Both the position numbers and the translations under genes were made by a program. A model generated the notes under the pieces. The model was given only the letters and a program-made list of their open reading frames with translations. It was not told where the DNA came from and did not search any database. Shown here piece after piece: positions 46,246 through 57,903 of a stretch of DNA of 64,000 bases (position 1 is its first letter; every line of letters starts with the position of its first letter). Source of the DNA: Purpureocillium takamizusanense (lineage: Eukaryota > Ascomycota > Sordariomycetes > Hypocreales > Ophiocordycipitaceae); assembly GCF_022605165.1 (NCBI RefSeq), contig NC_063071.1, positions 124,001 to 188,000 on the forward strand, in the 5' to 3' direction.

Positions 46246-46596
46246 ATCTAAAAATTCACTACGACGAGCGAGGGAATAAAGTTAGAGGATTTAAGTATAA
46301 AAACTAGAACTACGAGAGCGATAATAAGCTGGTCGGATCTGGAAAGGTTGTGGTTTCTGACGAAGAAGATTTTCTCAAAAGTGCGAGGGTCAAGTTTACG
46401 CCGCACTATAAGCCGGAGATTGCCAACGTTAATAGACTAAGGAGGAAGGTTCTCCCAAATGGTTAGAGGTAGAAGAAACCAGAGCAGGTGCTATATAAAG
46501 CAATGACGGACTTCTTCGGCAAGCCTAGAAGGATATTTTAGAGGCAGCAAGTTTAGAAAGCGAAAGGTCTTGAGATTAGCTCTTGGAATATTTAGG
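46246..46596 (+). pseudogene. Remnant of an unidentified coding sequence with TGG-to-TAG stops
   Basis: A frame reading GSGKVVVSDEEDFL, ARVKFTPHYKPEIANVNRL, KKPEQVLYKAMTDFFGKPRR and LEISSWN is interrupted by several TAG codons, each in a position where Trp fits (for example NG*R*KKPEQ). The regular spacing of charged and hydrophobic residues indicates former coding sequence. I do not recognise the family. The changes are G-to-A in TpG, the complementary-strand RIP pattern. The 3' end abuts the stop of the APH-like gene. Confidence 0.5.
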
Positions 46597-47326
46597 GACC
46601 CGGCATTGTCACCTCAGTACAGTAAGTAGTCAACCAGTCCCGGCATCGCTGCACGTCATCTTCTTCCCCTTCAAGCACCACACTAGGCCCTGGGCGCTTC
46701 CAGAACGGTTTTTCAAACCATTCAGGCCAGAACCCACCAAACTCCCAGTCAATGATCGCTTTTATCTGGAGTGTACGGGGATCCACTATCACGTTGTGTT
46801 GTCCAAGGTCGTTATGGCAGAACACATATTCCCCCTTCTCCTTACACGGTCGCCAACAACTATTCATTTTCCATCGCTTGCTAGTGACCCGCTGGGGAGG
46901 ACACATAAGTAATTCTCCAGGTACACCAGGGGTATCAGATCTTAGGCGTCGCAGCGTTGCCACATGATCCTCTAGCTCCTGCATCACAACAACCTTTTCT
47001 TCGTCTTTTAGCTGCTTCATGCTAACGCCTTCAACATATTCGCTTTGGAAGTAGAAGGCTCCATCGTCCTCGAATGTGCATTCTGACGGCGGAAGCGGAA
47101 TATTCGTGTTCTGCCGGAGGAATCGCAGAATCGCAGCATCGGTCTTCCATCGTTGCGGATATGTAGTGGGAGGAATGATGGTAGGGCCATTGGCCACAGA
47201 TTGCCACTCGTGCTGTCGAAGTGTCCGTTTCATAAACCAATTCCCAACATGAAAATATTTCTTGTCGGCGAGAATAATGGTGCAGCCCGGCTCGCGACGG
47301 GCATTTAGCTCTTGATTAGTAACCAT
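46592..47326 (-). CDS. Aminoglycoside-phosphotransferase-like (APH fold) kinase
   Basis: Predicted small-molecule kinase of the APH/choline-kinase-like fold, 244 residues, single exon. The nucleotide-lobe part includes DAAILRFLRQNTNIPLP and FQSEYVEGVSMKQL. The catalytic loop is CHNDLGQHNVIVD (HxDxxxxN) and the metal-binding segment is AIIDWEFGGFWP. These are the signatures of fungal APH-family proteins; most are uncharacterised, and drug resistance should not be assumed. It lies on the minus strand between the SDR and the MFS gene of the putative cluster, where it could phosphorylate an intermediate or the product (inference). Confidence 0.85.
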   Translation of the reverse strand: MVTNQELNARREPGCTIILADKKYFHVGNWFMKRTLRQHEWQSVANGPTIIPPTTYPQRWKTDAAILRFLRQNTNIPLPPSECTFEDDGAFYFQSEYVEGVSMKQLKDEEKVVVMQELEDHVATLRRLRSDTPGVPGELLMCPPQRVTSKRWKMNSCWRPCKEKGEYVFCHNDLGQHNVIVDPRTLQIKAIIDWEFGGFWPEWFEKPFWKRPGPSVVLEGEEDDVQRCRDWLTTYCTEVTMPGP

Positions 47327-49089
47327 CGTTGGTATCTAGCGTGAATATTGCTGGTTATTCGGCGATGCTGCGTGATAACGTGGGCCACAGTAGAGTCTGA
47401 TTGTCGTGAGTCTGGGTGCCCAAGGTTGACCGAGAAGGAAAAGACGTGGGGGTCGAGAGACTTTTATGTCACCCGATTGCTAGACCGCGGAACTTATGGT
47501 GGGGTGGGGTTTTGGGGGCTACGGTGCGGGGTTGGGCCAGGTTAGTTCCGCACGAATGCCAATTCCTAAGTTACACCGCGGCCTTATTAATAAACGGTCT
47601 GTTCCGCAGGACCTGTGGCCATGACTACGGTTGTTCTCCGCCGCATCCAACATAATACCCTGCTGAGCTCAAGAATATACGTCTGCATGTATTGGTCGTA
47701 CCTCACATCAAATTTCTCTCCGAATCTAGGTTGTGAAGTAGCGGACAGGGAGCGATCGCCCATATTGAATGGCGAGTCTATCTAGAGCCACGACACTGAC
47801 ATTCGTCCACCTAAATACGCAATGAACGACCTCCTCCTTAGCACATCTGTCATGGGCCTATTCTCGAATCACCCGTAGGAAGACGCGATGTATTGGCGGT
47901 CCTATTGTGCTATTCCAATTTACTTGGTCTTATTCCTAGGCCTGTTGTCAGTGGTCTATCCGCTCCCTGGTGAGTGGCACATACGAGGCACAGGTTATGC
48001 AGTCATCCGGACTTTGGCTCCCTGATATAACACCGCCACAACCAGGGCAGTTCCAGGTTTCGTTGGGCATTATTTTGGATACGTGATTATATTGTTGTTT
48101 AGAAGAAGACGAGGCGGTGTGTGTGAGGGGATAACTGAGTAGTATGATGCGTCCGTGGTGATGGCTCAATGGCGACCGGCTATGGCACCATTTAAATACC
48201 GGCGGGGAGGATTTTCTAGAAGACGTTGGTCCGACAAATGTATTAGTGATGCCTTGAGACTCACCCGCTCACCCAACCGGATGGATGCATTTGGCGCCGT
48301 CAGTTTCAGCTGCGGGCTGTGTTGTCCAGGCCACACCCCGACAGGGAGCCCATCGCCAGTGGCCATTCAACCCTCACGCTGGACGGTGGGAGCGGAGTTC
48401 AGCATCCGATTCTGTCCTCCCTGCTGCGTGAATGCTAGGTCCGAAGGCGCATTCTGCCTTGACTGCGACGTGTTGGTGGCCAGAATAATATTGGGACTCC
48501 TGCTAGCGGAGGGAGCGTAGCAGCAAGGCAACGAGTGCTTTTGAGCCGTGTTGCGACAACAAACATGAGATGTAATGACTCACAGGTACTGTAGTAAGCT
48601 GCATGCACGGCACGCTCAAACGAAAATGTGTGAGTAGTTACCCTGCAGGTCCACGGGCACCGCTTCCGAGTGCAGAATATTAGTCCGTGCCGCTGACGGA
48701 AACCTCCCATGGCTTCTACCTGATCCGGCCTTGGCCGAGCCGCCGGTATCTGCTATGTGCAGTCCTCCAAGCGAGCAAATGCAACGCTGCTTGTGAGCCT
48801 TGTTGGAAAGCAAGAGGACGTGTCATCGGAGTTAACGAAACGAAGGTGTTGAGTGCGTAACTTTTGATGTTGTGTCCGCAACTGGCCCGTTTCAGTAAGT
48901 TCAACACGCCCACCAGCTAAATCCCCTCGCTAATCTCAGCTCAGGTAACTTAAGGCATCTTGTATTGTCGCAACCTCCGGACTTGCTATTAAAACTGCGC
49001 CTAGATCGGTATCAACGTTCTATAGACCCAGCAAGTCAAGTGAGAACGAGCTCTTCTTTCAGCTCTATCGGAGGTGGTAGCCGCTTCGC
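47327..49089. other. Intergenic region with one candidate micro-gene
   Basis: About 1.8 kb. Apart from a 40-codon CxxC frame (listed separately) I see no gene; several 60-120 codon frames lack features. Confidence 0.4.
47948..48070 (-). CDS. Candidate 40-residue zinc-ribbon-like microprotein
   Basis: A 40-codon frame, MPNETWNCPGCGGVIS then DDCITCASYVPLT, has two CxxC knuckles 14 residues apart, preceded by Trp, a pattern found in small fungal zinc-ribbon-like proteins. It sits inside a longer open frame starting at 48169, but the downstream Met gives a compact protein. No intron or other support is available, so it may be chance. Confidence 0.35.
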   Translation of the reverse strand: MPNETWNCPGCGGVISGSQSPDDCITCASYVPLTRERIDH

Positions 49090-50896
49090 CTATCGGTCTA
49101 TCTGCATCCTATCCTCTTGGACAGTCTTCTGATGAAATTTGGATCTAGCTCGGATGCGTGGACCAAACTTATAAAACACATACGGCATAGGAGCCATTGC
49201 CACAGCAAAGAATCCCAAGATCGACGTAGCCCAGGACGACCCTAACTTGTTATACATTTGACGGGAAAATAGAGGAAACCCAGCACCAAATAGCGACCGG
49301 AGTATGGCATTTGCTGCGAGTGCGCTCGCAGAATACCGGCCATAGCAATCGATCAGGTAGGAGGTGATTCCTAGGAATAAGGTCACAAACCCTATCCCAA
49401 AGGGGATACCAGCGACTATGCAGCTAGCCCAGTGAATCGATGGCATGGATGTCCAAGCAAACCAAAATAGCCCTATGGGAATGAGCCATGATAGTAAAAT
49501 GAGATGGGGAAGACGAGCTTCAGGCCTTGGCTCGCCCCATTTCTTAATGTAGTGGGCGTAAACCCGATTGATGTATGGTGACGCGGCGGTCGCAATGGCC
49601 ATTCCAGCACCGATTCCTGTCATTATCATCAGCACGCTTCCACACATGCAAGACATAGAGAGATATAAAGATGCGTAGACAGAGACAGAGCAAGAAAGAA
49701 ACATGAAGAGAGAAAAGGAGAGTGAGGTCTGAGTGTGGCGGTTACCTAGAAATGAAAGGCTTGCCAGGTCGGCATCCCAGTGCCTTGTCTGCATAAAGAC
49801 GAACGGATACGCGGTAAAGTCTAGATAAAGGATACCATAGACGAAGGCCATATATAGAGACAGGAGGAAGAGGATGGGTTCCGTGAGGAACATGACGGTT
49901 GGTCGCGTGAGACTGGTGCGGAGCATTTCACCCAGGCCTAGCGGTGCGGCGCCTATGCCAAGTCTTCGTGCTTTTTCTTGTAGGAGCCTCGGCTGATACG
50001 TCTCTGGTAGTAAGAGAAACATGAGAATGTAGACTAATCCACTCATTATGGCCACGAGCCAGTAGTCCCTAGTGAAGAAGGTATTAGCGTTCTGGGAAAT
50101 GAGGAGCTCAATGATTTGGAGGACATGAGCGTTTACCATCTCCACGAGGTATACTTTGTGAGGAATCCAGCTGCAATAGGGCTTATGACTGGCCCCAAAA
50201 AGCTAGCGGCTGTGAATAAAGCCAGAGGGACAGAGCGATGGCTGGGTGGCCAGAGGTCGGTTATTGATCCTCCTGAGTTGGTGACTAGACATTGCCTTAG
50301 ATCTATCCTGCTTTATAGCTTGGTCGTAAATGACATACCAGTTGGAGAGCCGAAGAAACCACACAGAAATCGGAAAACTAGCAACGCCGCAATATTGGGC
50401 GAAAGGGCGCATCCGAGGTTGAACAGAACAAATAGGAGAAACGTAATGCGGTAGATAGGATTGCGGCCGTATACCTCAGACAGCGGGGCGTATATCAAAG
50501 GTCCGGAGGCAAAACCCAGTAGGAAAGTGCTCACGCCAAGTGTCGAGACAGTTATGGAACAGTTGAGATCGTTGGCAATGGCAGTTATGGCTGCGGTATG
50601 AATAGACGAGCAGAAAGCGACGATGGCGGTCATGAGGGTAACTAAGGACAGAAGATTAGCCAATGCGTGCCACGCCCTAGAGGACATTCGTAGGCAAGAG
50701 ATTGGAGCTCTTTCCCGTGTAACCGGGTTGACATACCTATGATTGTACAGGTCCATCTTCGAACACAGCTAAAGTGTAAGGGGCTTTCATTTCTGTCCAA
50801 GGCCAGACTGTTGGCTGTCGTTGGCACAGACGGGTCAATCAGCTCCATGGCTCCAGAGCTCCCTCTCTCGTCCTCGCCGCCGCTACGAGGCGCCAT
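49090..50896 (-). CDS. MFS multidrug-type exporter (DHA1)
   Basis: Predicted plasma-membrane drug:H+ antiporter, about 486 residues, 12 helices. Exons on the minus strand: 50896-50737, 50641-50339, 50284-50137, 50068-49746, 49616-49090; all phases agree. Landmarks are VTLMTAIVAFCSSIHTAAI in helix 1, APLSEVYGRNPIY (motif A region), FRFLCGFFGSPT in helix 4, SFLGPVISPIAAGFL (antiporter motif C) in helix 5, TSWRWDYWLVAIM across an intron, and FLLLPETYQPRLL after helix 6. The second half has GITSYLIDCYGRYSASALAANAILRSLFGAGFPLF, which marks fungal DHA1 multidrug exporters. A cluster role in product export or self-protection is likely. Confidence 0.9.
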
Positions 50897-51761
50897 TTCG
50901 AGTCGACATGGGGATTTGAGCTTATTCGTGAAGGCTTGAGAATTTCGTACGCTCAATTGACGTGACTGAAAAGGAGCAACGCGACGAAGGTTAGCAGGGA
51001 CTCGGGAGGTGGCACGGCAGAGGAATGGCGACATCGCCCTGTCCTTCCAGCCCGCCCGACCAACGCCCTCGTAGCAGCGCGCTAGCCCTTTGCGGCCCGC
51101 TGGACGGTGAAACCCTGAACCCTGGTAGCAGGGGAAGCACACCCTTGACAGCACGGGGCTAAGGGTGGGTGCCACGGCGCAAACTGGTGGAGCCCAACAG
51201 TAATGTGCTTGCGTGCCAATGCCTGCGGAGGAGTAGATCTCTGCAAGCGAGCGACAAGATGAACAAACGTCAGTAGCTGAGCTTCCCGACCACTACATCC
51301 CTTCAACTGCCGTAAATCCTGTGGGTGGTCACGGGCTCCACGCAGCAAAGTGGTCCCTTATCGGCTCTTTGACATAACGAGCAGGGGTAGCAAATCATAG
51401 TGGCATCAATAAGTCCCGTAAGCCCCAAAGAGACGACTTTCGGCCTAGCCAATTGAGGCGATCTTACATCGGTGAGGAGAGGCGAGAGTTGCTACCCCGG
51501 CGCCTGGTCTACATCCTTGCAAGTGACATGCCATAGGTCTCACAGCTATCAAAGGCATGATGCATAAAATGAGATTTCGTGGGCAATGAGTCTCGGATAC
51601 CACAAGCATAACCGTCATCACTTCTAGAAAATACTACCGCCATGACGAATTTTTCTCCTTGACACAGCAATATGTTCAGTGTTTGCTAGAGCCTTCATTT
51701 CTTGCATTCTGTTTGCTCTCGCTATGCTCCCGTGTCATTTACTTACTACATTTCTCCCCTG
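50897..51761. other. Intergenic, no gene seen
   Basis: This stretch holds the MFS promoter and the 3' flank of the dioxygenase gene. No other feature was recognised. Confidence 0.4.
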
Positions 51762-52924
51762 TCAAGCGCCTGCCTTTTGTGCCACAAATGTGTCCTCTTT
51801 GTAAACACCCGCACGAGCATAGACATCCTTGTACTTCTGAACAACATAGTCTTCCACGCTAATGGGAGCGTACTTTTCTTCTTCGGCATTGGAGCGGCAC
51901 TTTTCAATGCAGCGAATGACAAAGTCGGGGTTGCCGTTGTAGTTGAAGGGGATGCTAAACCGCTCCTCGCCTGCGCGGTTGATGACGCGGTGCACGTTCG
52001 ACACGTACATGTCGTTGGTCCACTGCTCAAATAAATTTCCCATGTTGACCACATACGCGCCCTCTACCGGCGGTGCGGGATACCAGTCCTGCGCCTCATC
52101 ATCCCATACTTCGAGGCCAGGCACGTCGCCTTGTAGCAGCAGCGTGATGACGCCAAAGTCGCGATGAGCTCCAATGCCTGGATGTTGGTGAGCGATGAGG
52201 TAAACACAAAATTTCAGGAAGTCATGAGACTATGATCAAGGGGGGACTTCGTGGGTCATACCTCGCTGCAGAGGATGCGCATCCGTCGGCTGTGGAGGGT
52301 AGTGAAGCAGCTTGTAAAAGCACATGGGATCTGTGCAAAATTCCTCAAAGTAGTTCTTGTCGTAGCCTAAGCTCATCGCCATGGCGCCCATGACGTCTTC
52401 GGTAAGCTTGACGATACGATTCAGATATTCCATGCACGTCTCTCTGAAGGGCTCTCCAAGTGACTCGGGCCATACGTTCGGACCGTGGGCGAACTTTTCG
52501 GCCTTGACTTGTGGGTGGTCCATGGGCAAGTCTCGGGAGACGTAATAGCCCTCTTTCAAGTCCGGCCGCGTGTTGGCCTCAATCATTTGGCCGTACATGA
52601 CTTCGTAGCCGCGATTATAAGTATTCTGCAAGGTAAATGTAAGCTGCGAGCACTGGCGAGGTGCTTGGATGCGCGAGACTCCATTTGACCTGCCTTGGAC
52701 TTGTCAAGCTTCATTTTTTCTTCCATTGGAAGATCGAAAAACTCCTTTGAAATCTTGAACATCTCCTTCTGCAAGCTCCTGGGCATGCCGTGGTTCACGA
52801 TTTGGAAAAAGCCCTGCGTAAGACAAGCCTCCCGAATCTGGGCCGCACAGTGGGCCATTTTCTCCTCGTCACCAGACAAGTAGTCAGAGAAGTCAATGAC
52901 GGGGGGCACCTTGTTGGAAGGCAT
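51762..52924 (-). CDS. 2-oxoglutarate/Fe(II)-dependent dioxygenase (isopenicillin-N-synthase-like)
   Basis: Predicted non-haem iron oxygenase, 336 residues, cytosolic. Exons on the minus strand: 52924-52694, 52625-52262, 52177-51762. The N-terminal DIOX_N part has PPVIDFSDYL and QIVNHGMP. The iron ligands are His/Asp in GAHRDFG and the distal His in SNVHRV, and the 2-oxoglutarate Arg/Ser is in RFSIPF, so the catalytic set is complete. The first intron appears to use a GC donor (AAG|GCAGGT) because only this joins LDKSK to NTYNRGYEV in frame. Fungal members of this class hydroxylate, desaturate or cyclise secondary metabolites; the substrate is unknown. It is divergent from the flavoenzyme at 53880. 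Confidence 0.9.
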
Positions 52925-53879
52925 CTTGATGTATAGAGAATGTTCGGGCTTTTAGAAAGAACAACGAAATGTCTTTCACGGTGGCGTTGGTCAAGTGTCT
53001 GTGTCAGTGCCGCTCAATGCGAACTTGTATTCTGCTTTCTGCATTTATGGTGAGAATATTACACATGTGAACTACTACCGGCAGCGTTTTTATAGTTGTC
53101 GTCAACTTCATGTTACTCAATGACAAATGACACGTCGTCTTAGCTTTCGAATACTCCAGCCTCGTCACCCCGGGAAACAACCCGCAAGGCCTGTCAGCTT
53201 TGTTGGGAGGGTACGTCGGACAAAAATTACTTGAAAGGTTGGAGAAGGGTTACATGACGCCTCCTTCTTGCGTCATGCGCCTCGGCATTCGTGCATCATG
53301 TTTTGGAATTTTGCCTCATAAACACTTGTACAAAGAGCAGCCTGAGCAGTCAATGGCCGCGTAAGCGCAAGGGCAACTTCCACATACGAAAATGGACCAC
53401 ACATGCCATCCTCACTCGGATAAGCGGTGCATAACCGTCGTTACAGCCAGACTTTCAGCTTCTGCAAGTTTGTCGATCACTCGCATAGATTTGTCCAATG
53501 GCACACTCCCGGCGGGTTCCCAATCTGATCAAAGTCCAGTTTCAGGCTCCTCTTACTCCCGGCCCAGTATAAAGTTTCACCTCGTCGTCGGTGAAGGTCC
53601 TTGTTGCATCGGAACCAATGACTCAATTTTCCTCCTGCAGCGTCAGAATCAGAGACACAATGGCTCAGACTGTCAGGGTCTTGGCTAGAAATTGACTAGC
53701 TGATGTAGACCATGTCATCGTGAGAAAGAAATACTTTTTGTGAACGCAAGACCGGTTTTCTGCCAGATATTTTGATCAACCACTAACAAATCATCTGTTG
53801 ATTCCTGGATGCTTTCTACACTTGCCGGTTCTTCGGACTTGTTTTACACACGTTTTGTATCTGTCTTTAAAAAAAAACC
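52925..53879. promoter_or_regulatory. Shared divergent promoter region
   Basis: This 0.95 kb lies head-to-head between the dioxygenase and the L-amino-acid-oxidase-like gene, so both may be co-regulated. No specific binding site is claimed. A T-to-A-rich run (ttaaaaaaaaacc) immediately precedes the plus-strand ATG. Confidence 0.55.
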
Positions 53880-55612
53880 ATGCACGTCGGTATCGTTGGA
53901 GCAGGTGTATCGGGCCTATACACCGGTCTTCTTCTACAACGTGAAGGCCATAAAGTCACCATTTTCGAGGCTGCGAACCGCGTAGGTGGCCGCATCTATA
54001 CTTACCGCTTTACTCCACAGGCCAAGTTGGCAGACCCCTACTTTGAAGCTGGGGCCATGAGAATTCCAAGGTCGTCGCTGCACTCAAAAGTCTTTGACTT
54101 TATCCGCTACCTCAACACACACGGCTCTGCTGAGCAAAAGGTTGAGCTCATTCCGTACATTCTCGACCATGAGAACAACCGCTCCTTCTTTCAAGGCCGC
54201 AAAGGCATGTTGCAGGACCCTCACTGGGCGGCCGAGGCCCAGCTGCCTGCTGCCTATCAGCACAAGTCTCCGCAACAACTCCTCGGGGAGGTTGTGATCC
54301 CTTGGCTGAGCCTACTTCGTCAGGATTTTGAAGCTGGGTTCGAAAAACTGCTTCAATACGACGAATATTCTTTTCGATCATATCTGCGAAGCGTTATTGG
54401 ATGGCCGCACGAGGTCATTGAGTTTGTTGAGCTGTTTTGCTCGCAGACGAATCAATATGATCTCGGTTTTACCGAGATCATAATGCAGAATCTGGATTTC
54501 GACACTAAAGATGTAGGTACGAGTGCGTTTCCTATTAGCCCTGCCGTTGATGAAGAAAATATGGAAAGTTAACTGGAGCAAGTGGGCGACGGTTCGAGAT
54601 GGCATGTCGCGGATACCGCAATGCGCCGCCTCCATCATTGGCTCCAAAAACATACGACTCAATGCGTGCGTGGACCACATCGCTTATTTGAACGATGGGC
54701 GGGTTCAGCTGTCGGCACGAGGTCTTCACAGCGAAAGATATACCGCCGCATTTGACACTGTCGTCGTCGCCACGCCGCCGTCTGCTCTCTATAGTATCGT
54801 CGACCGACCCCAGTGGTCGTTTATGAAGGAGCAAGCCATCCGCGGTATCCACTACGAGCCCCTCTATAAGATTGGGCTGCATTTTCGAACTCGTTTCTGG
54901 GAGCAATCTAGAGTGAACCCCTGTTTTGGCGGCCAAAGTACGACAGATCTCCGCTTCCGCTGGATTGTCTTCCCTTCCAACGACATGGGTGGCAACGGCT
55001 CCGGAGTCTTGCTACTCTACTGCTGGATGGGGGACGCGTCGAAATGGGCCAGGCTTTCACGGCCTGAGAGGGTCAATCTCTGCTTGCATGACTTGAACAA
55101 GTATTATGCAGATGACGCCGAGGTTGACATTTATCAGCAATTTATTGAAGCGTTTGACATGATGTGGGTGACGGAATCGTGCGGTGGCGATGCCATGTTC
55201 CTTCCGGGACAATTCTCGCGCTTCCACGAAATAGCCAGGAAGCGAGAGGGTCAGATCTTTTTCGCCGGCGAGCACTTGTCCAAGCATCATACCTGGGTAA
55301 GTCCACCTTATTAACCGCAGGCAGACTAGTTATATTCTGGTCAGTAGGCTAACGATACGTCAGATTGCTGGCGCCATCGACTCGGCACTCCACACGACTG
55401 CCGAGATCCTGGACCGCCCTCTTGATGGTAAGAAAAAGAGCAGGATGCAGCAGGCAGGGCTTAAACCGGATTCAACATTGGCTGCTCTCGGCCGAGAGTT
55501 TCTCACGCCAGACGAGAAACAATTTAAGAATACGACGGCCATTAGCTCACGAAGATTCAAGGCTTGTGTGATTCCCAAAAACATGAACATACAGTATGTA
55601 GAGATGTTTTAG
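53880..55612 (+). CDS. FAD amine oxidase, L-amino-acid-oxidase-like
   Basis: Predicted flavin amine oxidase that converts an amino acid or amine to its imine or keto form with H2O2. Exons 53880-54516, 54569-55296 and 55364-55612 give 537 residues. The start is the dinucleotide-binding motif [19 protein letters not shown], followed by [12 protein letters not shown] and GAMRIPRS. The C-terminal FAD contact is [22 protein letters not shown], split by intron 2. No signal peptide or peroxisomal SKL-type end is present, so it is probably cytosolic. Length and pattern fit fungal LAAO-type enzymes more than monoamine oxidases. In the cluster it could supply a keto acid or modify an amino-acid part of the product (inference). 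Confidence 0.88.
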
Positions 55613-57116
55613 TTGGGGCCAATGCCATCTTCGAAAGGGCAACTCAAACCTGGAATTGGCGTCCACTCACTCACTGTTTTCTGTCTTCTTCCGTGGCCGG
55701 CGTGGCGGAGAAAAGGGTCCATCTTGCTCGTGCGTTTCGTGAGGGACAGTGAGCCTGGTCGGCCATGTCGCCCCGTGGCAGGTAGGGCTGGTGGGGTGAG
55801 AGGTAGGGGGGTGGGATGCTCAGGGGGCTTGGTGGCACCGTTGAACACCTGCCCAACACGGCCATCGGCGGGCCCTGGAGCGAGCTGGAGTTGTCAGGGC
55901 AGCTTGCGTGCCGTGGACGGCACTACAGTGGAGGGATCTGCTGGTTGCAGTTCAACTTCAACATGGGCCCAATGCCGAGAAAAACGAGCGCCATTCAAAA
56001 GCAGCTTCGCCTTCCGCACGTCCAATTACATGATTCCGTGCGCCGAGCGTCTGAGGGGCGTGTCTCTCCACGGTCCGTCATCAGCCCGACTCCAAGGGTC
56101 GAGGTGGGGGGTCGGCCTGCGGAGAGCCAAGGAAACTGCGAGGTTGGGGCACGACTGTGGTGTTTTGCGAAACGAGTGGTCTCTTTTTTGCGTCATCGTG
56201 CTGCTGCGCCGCTGTCAGCGCCTCGTTGTTTCTTTGCCCTTGACCGACCGACGTTAATTAGCGATCCTGACGGCTGACGCGACTTGTTCCTGTCGCTGTC
56301 ACATTTGTGCGAGCAACCTATCCAGCCGCAATGTCCTGCTCCCACCGCTGGCGGTTATCCATGATCTGTAGATGCGCTTTCTGAGCCTCGTCGGCGTCCA
56401 ATGGCTTCAGCAGTAGTCCTAGCGTGCTATCGTGCTTCTTTAGCAACGGCGCTATCTCCTCGCGCTATTTCCTCTTCGGTGCGGCGTGATGAATGCATCG
56501 GGTGTGTCAGCGTTAACGTAGCTCATGACCTGCCGGGGAGTTGCCTTTCGGAGGCATCAGAGACGTTATCAGCCGCTCAAGGCGCCACGAGGTTGGTGGT
56601 AGTAGTGTGCCACAGCTCAACTAAAAGTAAGCACCACAGCTCAGTGCCGACACCCTGGTCGTGGTACTGTCTTCCTGACAGGTCTGGTGCGAAACAAACA
56701 CTGCCGCAAGCCGGTGATGATGTTCGCTTGACCAAGCACACCTCTCCATGGGCAGCGAAGCGGACGAATGGCTCTAGATGGAGGTGGTGGCTGTGACGCC
56801 AGCGTACCTCGGAGACCCTCATTCGGCCGTCGCCCATGCCAGTCAGACATGTGTGAAGCTCAAAGGCAATAGGTAGCCTTGGTAGCATAGCTCTAGGGGT
56901 TGGATGGAGGCGCAACTAGTCGTTCGGACCATGCGCAACCCTCCAAGGCCCGACCCTCCGATCAATCCTGCGCGACCCCACAACCGGGGCTGCCGCTCCC
57001 GTGCGCCGGGCCGGTCCGCCCAGCACTATTCCGCGCCAAGCTTCGCGTGGTTTCCGTCACCAGCTTGCGAAGCAACCTTCAAAACTGACAGAATGATTTC
57101 CGAATGGCGTGACCTC
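55613..57116. other. Intergenic, no gene seen
   Basis: About 1.5 kb between convergent genes (flavoenzyme and GNAT). Several frames up to 214 codons on both strands show no domain. Nothing is supported. Confidence 0.45.
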
Positions 57117-57903
57117 TTATGAGGCGATAGCATAGGTCATGAGGGCTCGGTAGACCTCTCCCGGCCCGCACTCTTCAGAATCGTCCAGTGCAATTTCTTT
57201 CTCGGTGCGAAAGCCAAGCCGCCGGTACAACCCGATGCCGGGACGAAATGCCCTGACGTAGACGTCGAGGCCAATCTTCTTGGCTTCTTTCAGACCGCTC
57301 GCAACCAGCTGCGTGGCGATGCCACTGCCCTGGTTATCTGGATGGACTGCCAAGTAGTCCAACTCTGTACGATGAAGCCAGAGTGTTAGTGCATCGTGCA
57401 TGGCCAAGGTGACTCGCCGGATAACGGGGAGATGACTTACGGATGTATGTCTTGTTGGACAGAATCTCATTTTCGGCCTTCTGGGTCGGACTTATCGGCT
57501 CACCAGTCGTATCGCCAGTGTTCCAATCGGCCATCGACGCAAGGCGGCGGAAGAAAGCTTCATCGTCTTCGCTGACCGCCGGAGTTACGGCTTCGGGCCA
57601 GACAGACGGGTCAAAACCGGCTGGTAGGATCCATCGCGCGTACCCAGCGATGCGACCAGTATCGGGGTGGACAGCTTTCAAATGGCGTTTAGTCTCGCGC
57701 CCAGTCAACAAGTTGTTCGGGCTGCGCTTGGCAGCCTGAATCACATGGTATTCGAGAGTGCGGTTCGGCCAATTTAGACGGAAATGCGGATCAGCCCAGA
57801 AGGCAGGGAGGTTGTTGGCGGCGAGCGCATCGCCGTCGGCTACTGTGCAGCCCGAGATGATGTACTCTTTTTCGGTGCTGGTCAATTGCGTGTTGTTGGA
57901 CAT
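57117..57903 (-). CDS. GNAT-family N-acetyltransferase
   Basis: Predicted acetyl-CoA-dependent N-acetyltransferase, 236 residues. Exons on the minus strand are 57903-57441 and 57364-57117, joined in frame at YIQLDYLAVHP. The acetyl-CoA P-loop is VHPDNQGSGIATQLV (Q/RxxGxG/A), followed by the C-terminal GIGLYRRLGFRTEKEI, both classic GNAT elements. The N-terminal half (residues 1-90) includes TGRETKRHLKAVHPDTGRI, as in fungal GNATs annotated near secondary-metabolism genes. It may acetylate an amino group on a cluster intermediate or act in self-protection (inference). Confidence 0.88.

Noticed and set aside
46592..47326. Antibiotic-resistance role for the APH-like kinase
   Set aside because: APH-fold proteins are numerous in fungi with varied or unknown substrates; nothing in the sequence identifies an aminoglycoside.
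55613..56280. 214-codon plus-strand frame after the LAAO-like gene
   Set aside because: Overlapped by other frames, no domain, and it starts downstream of a complete gene without promoter signals.
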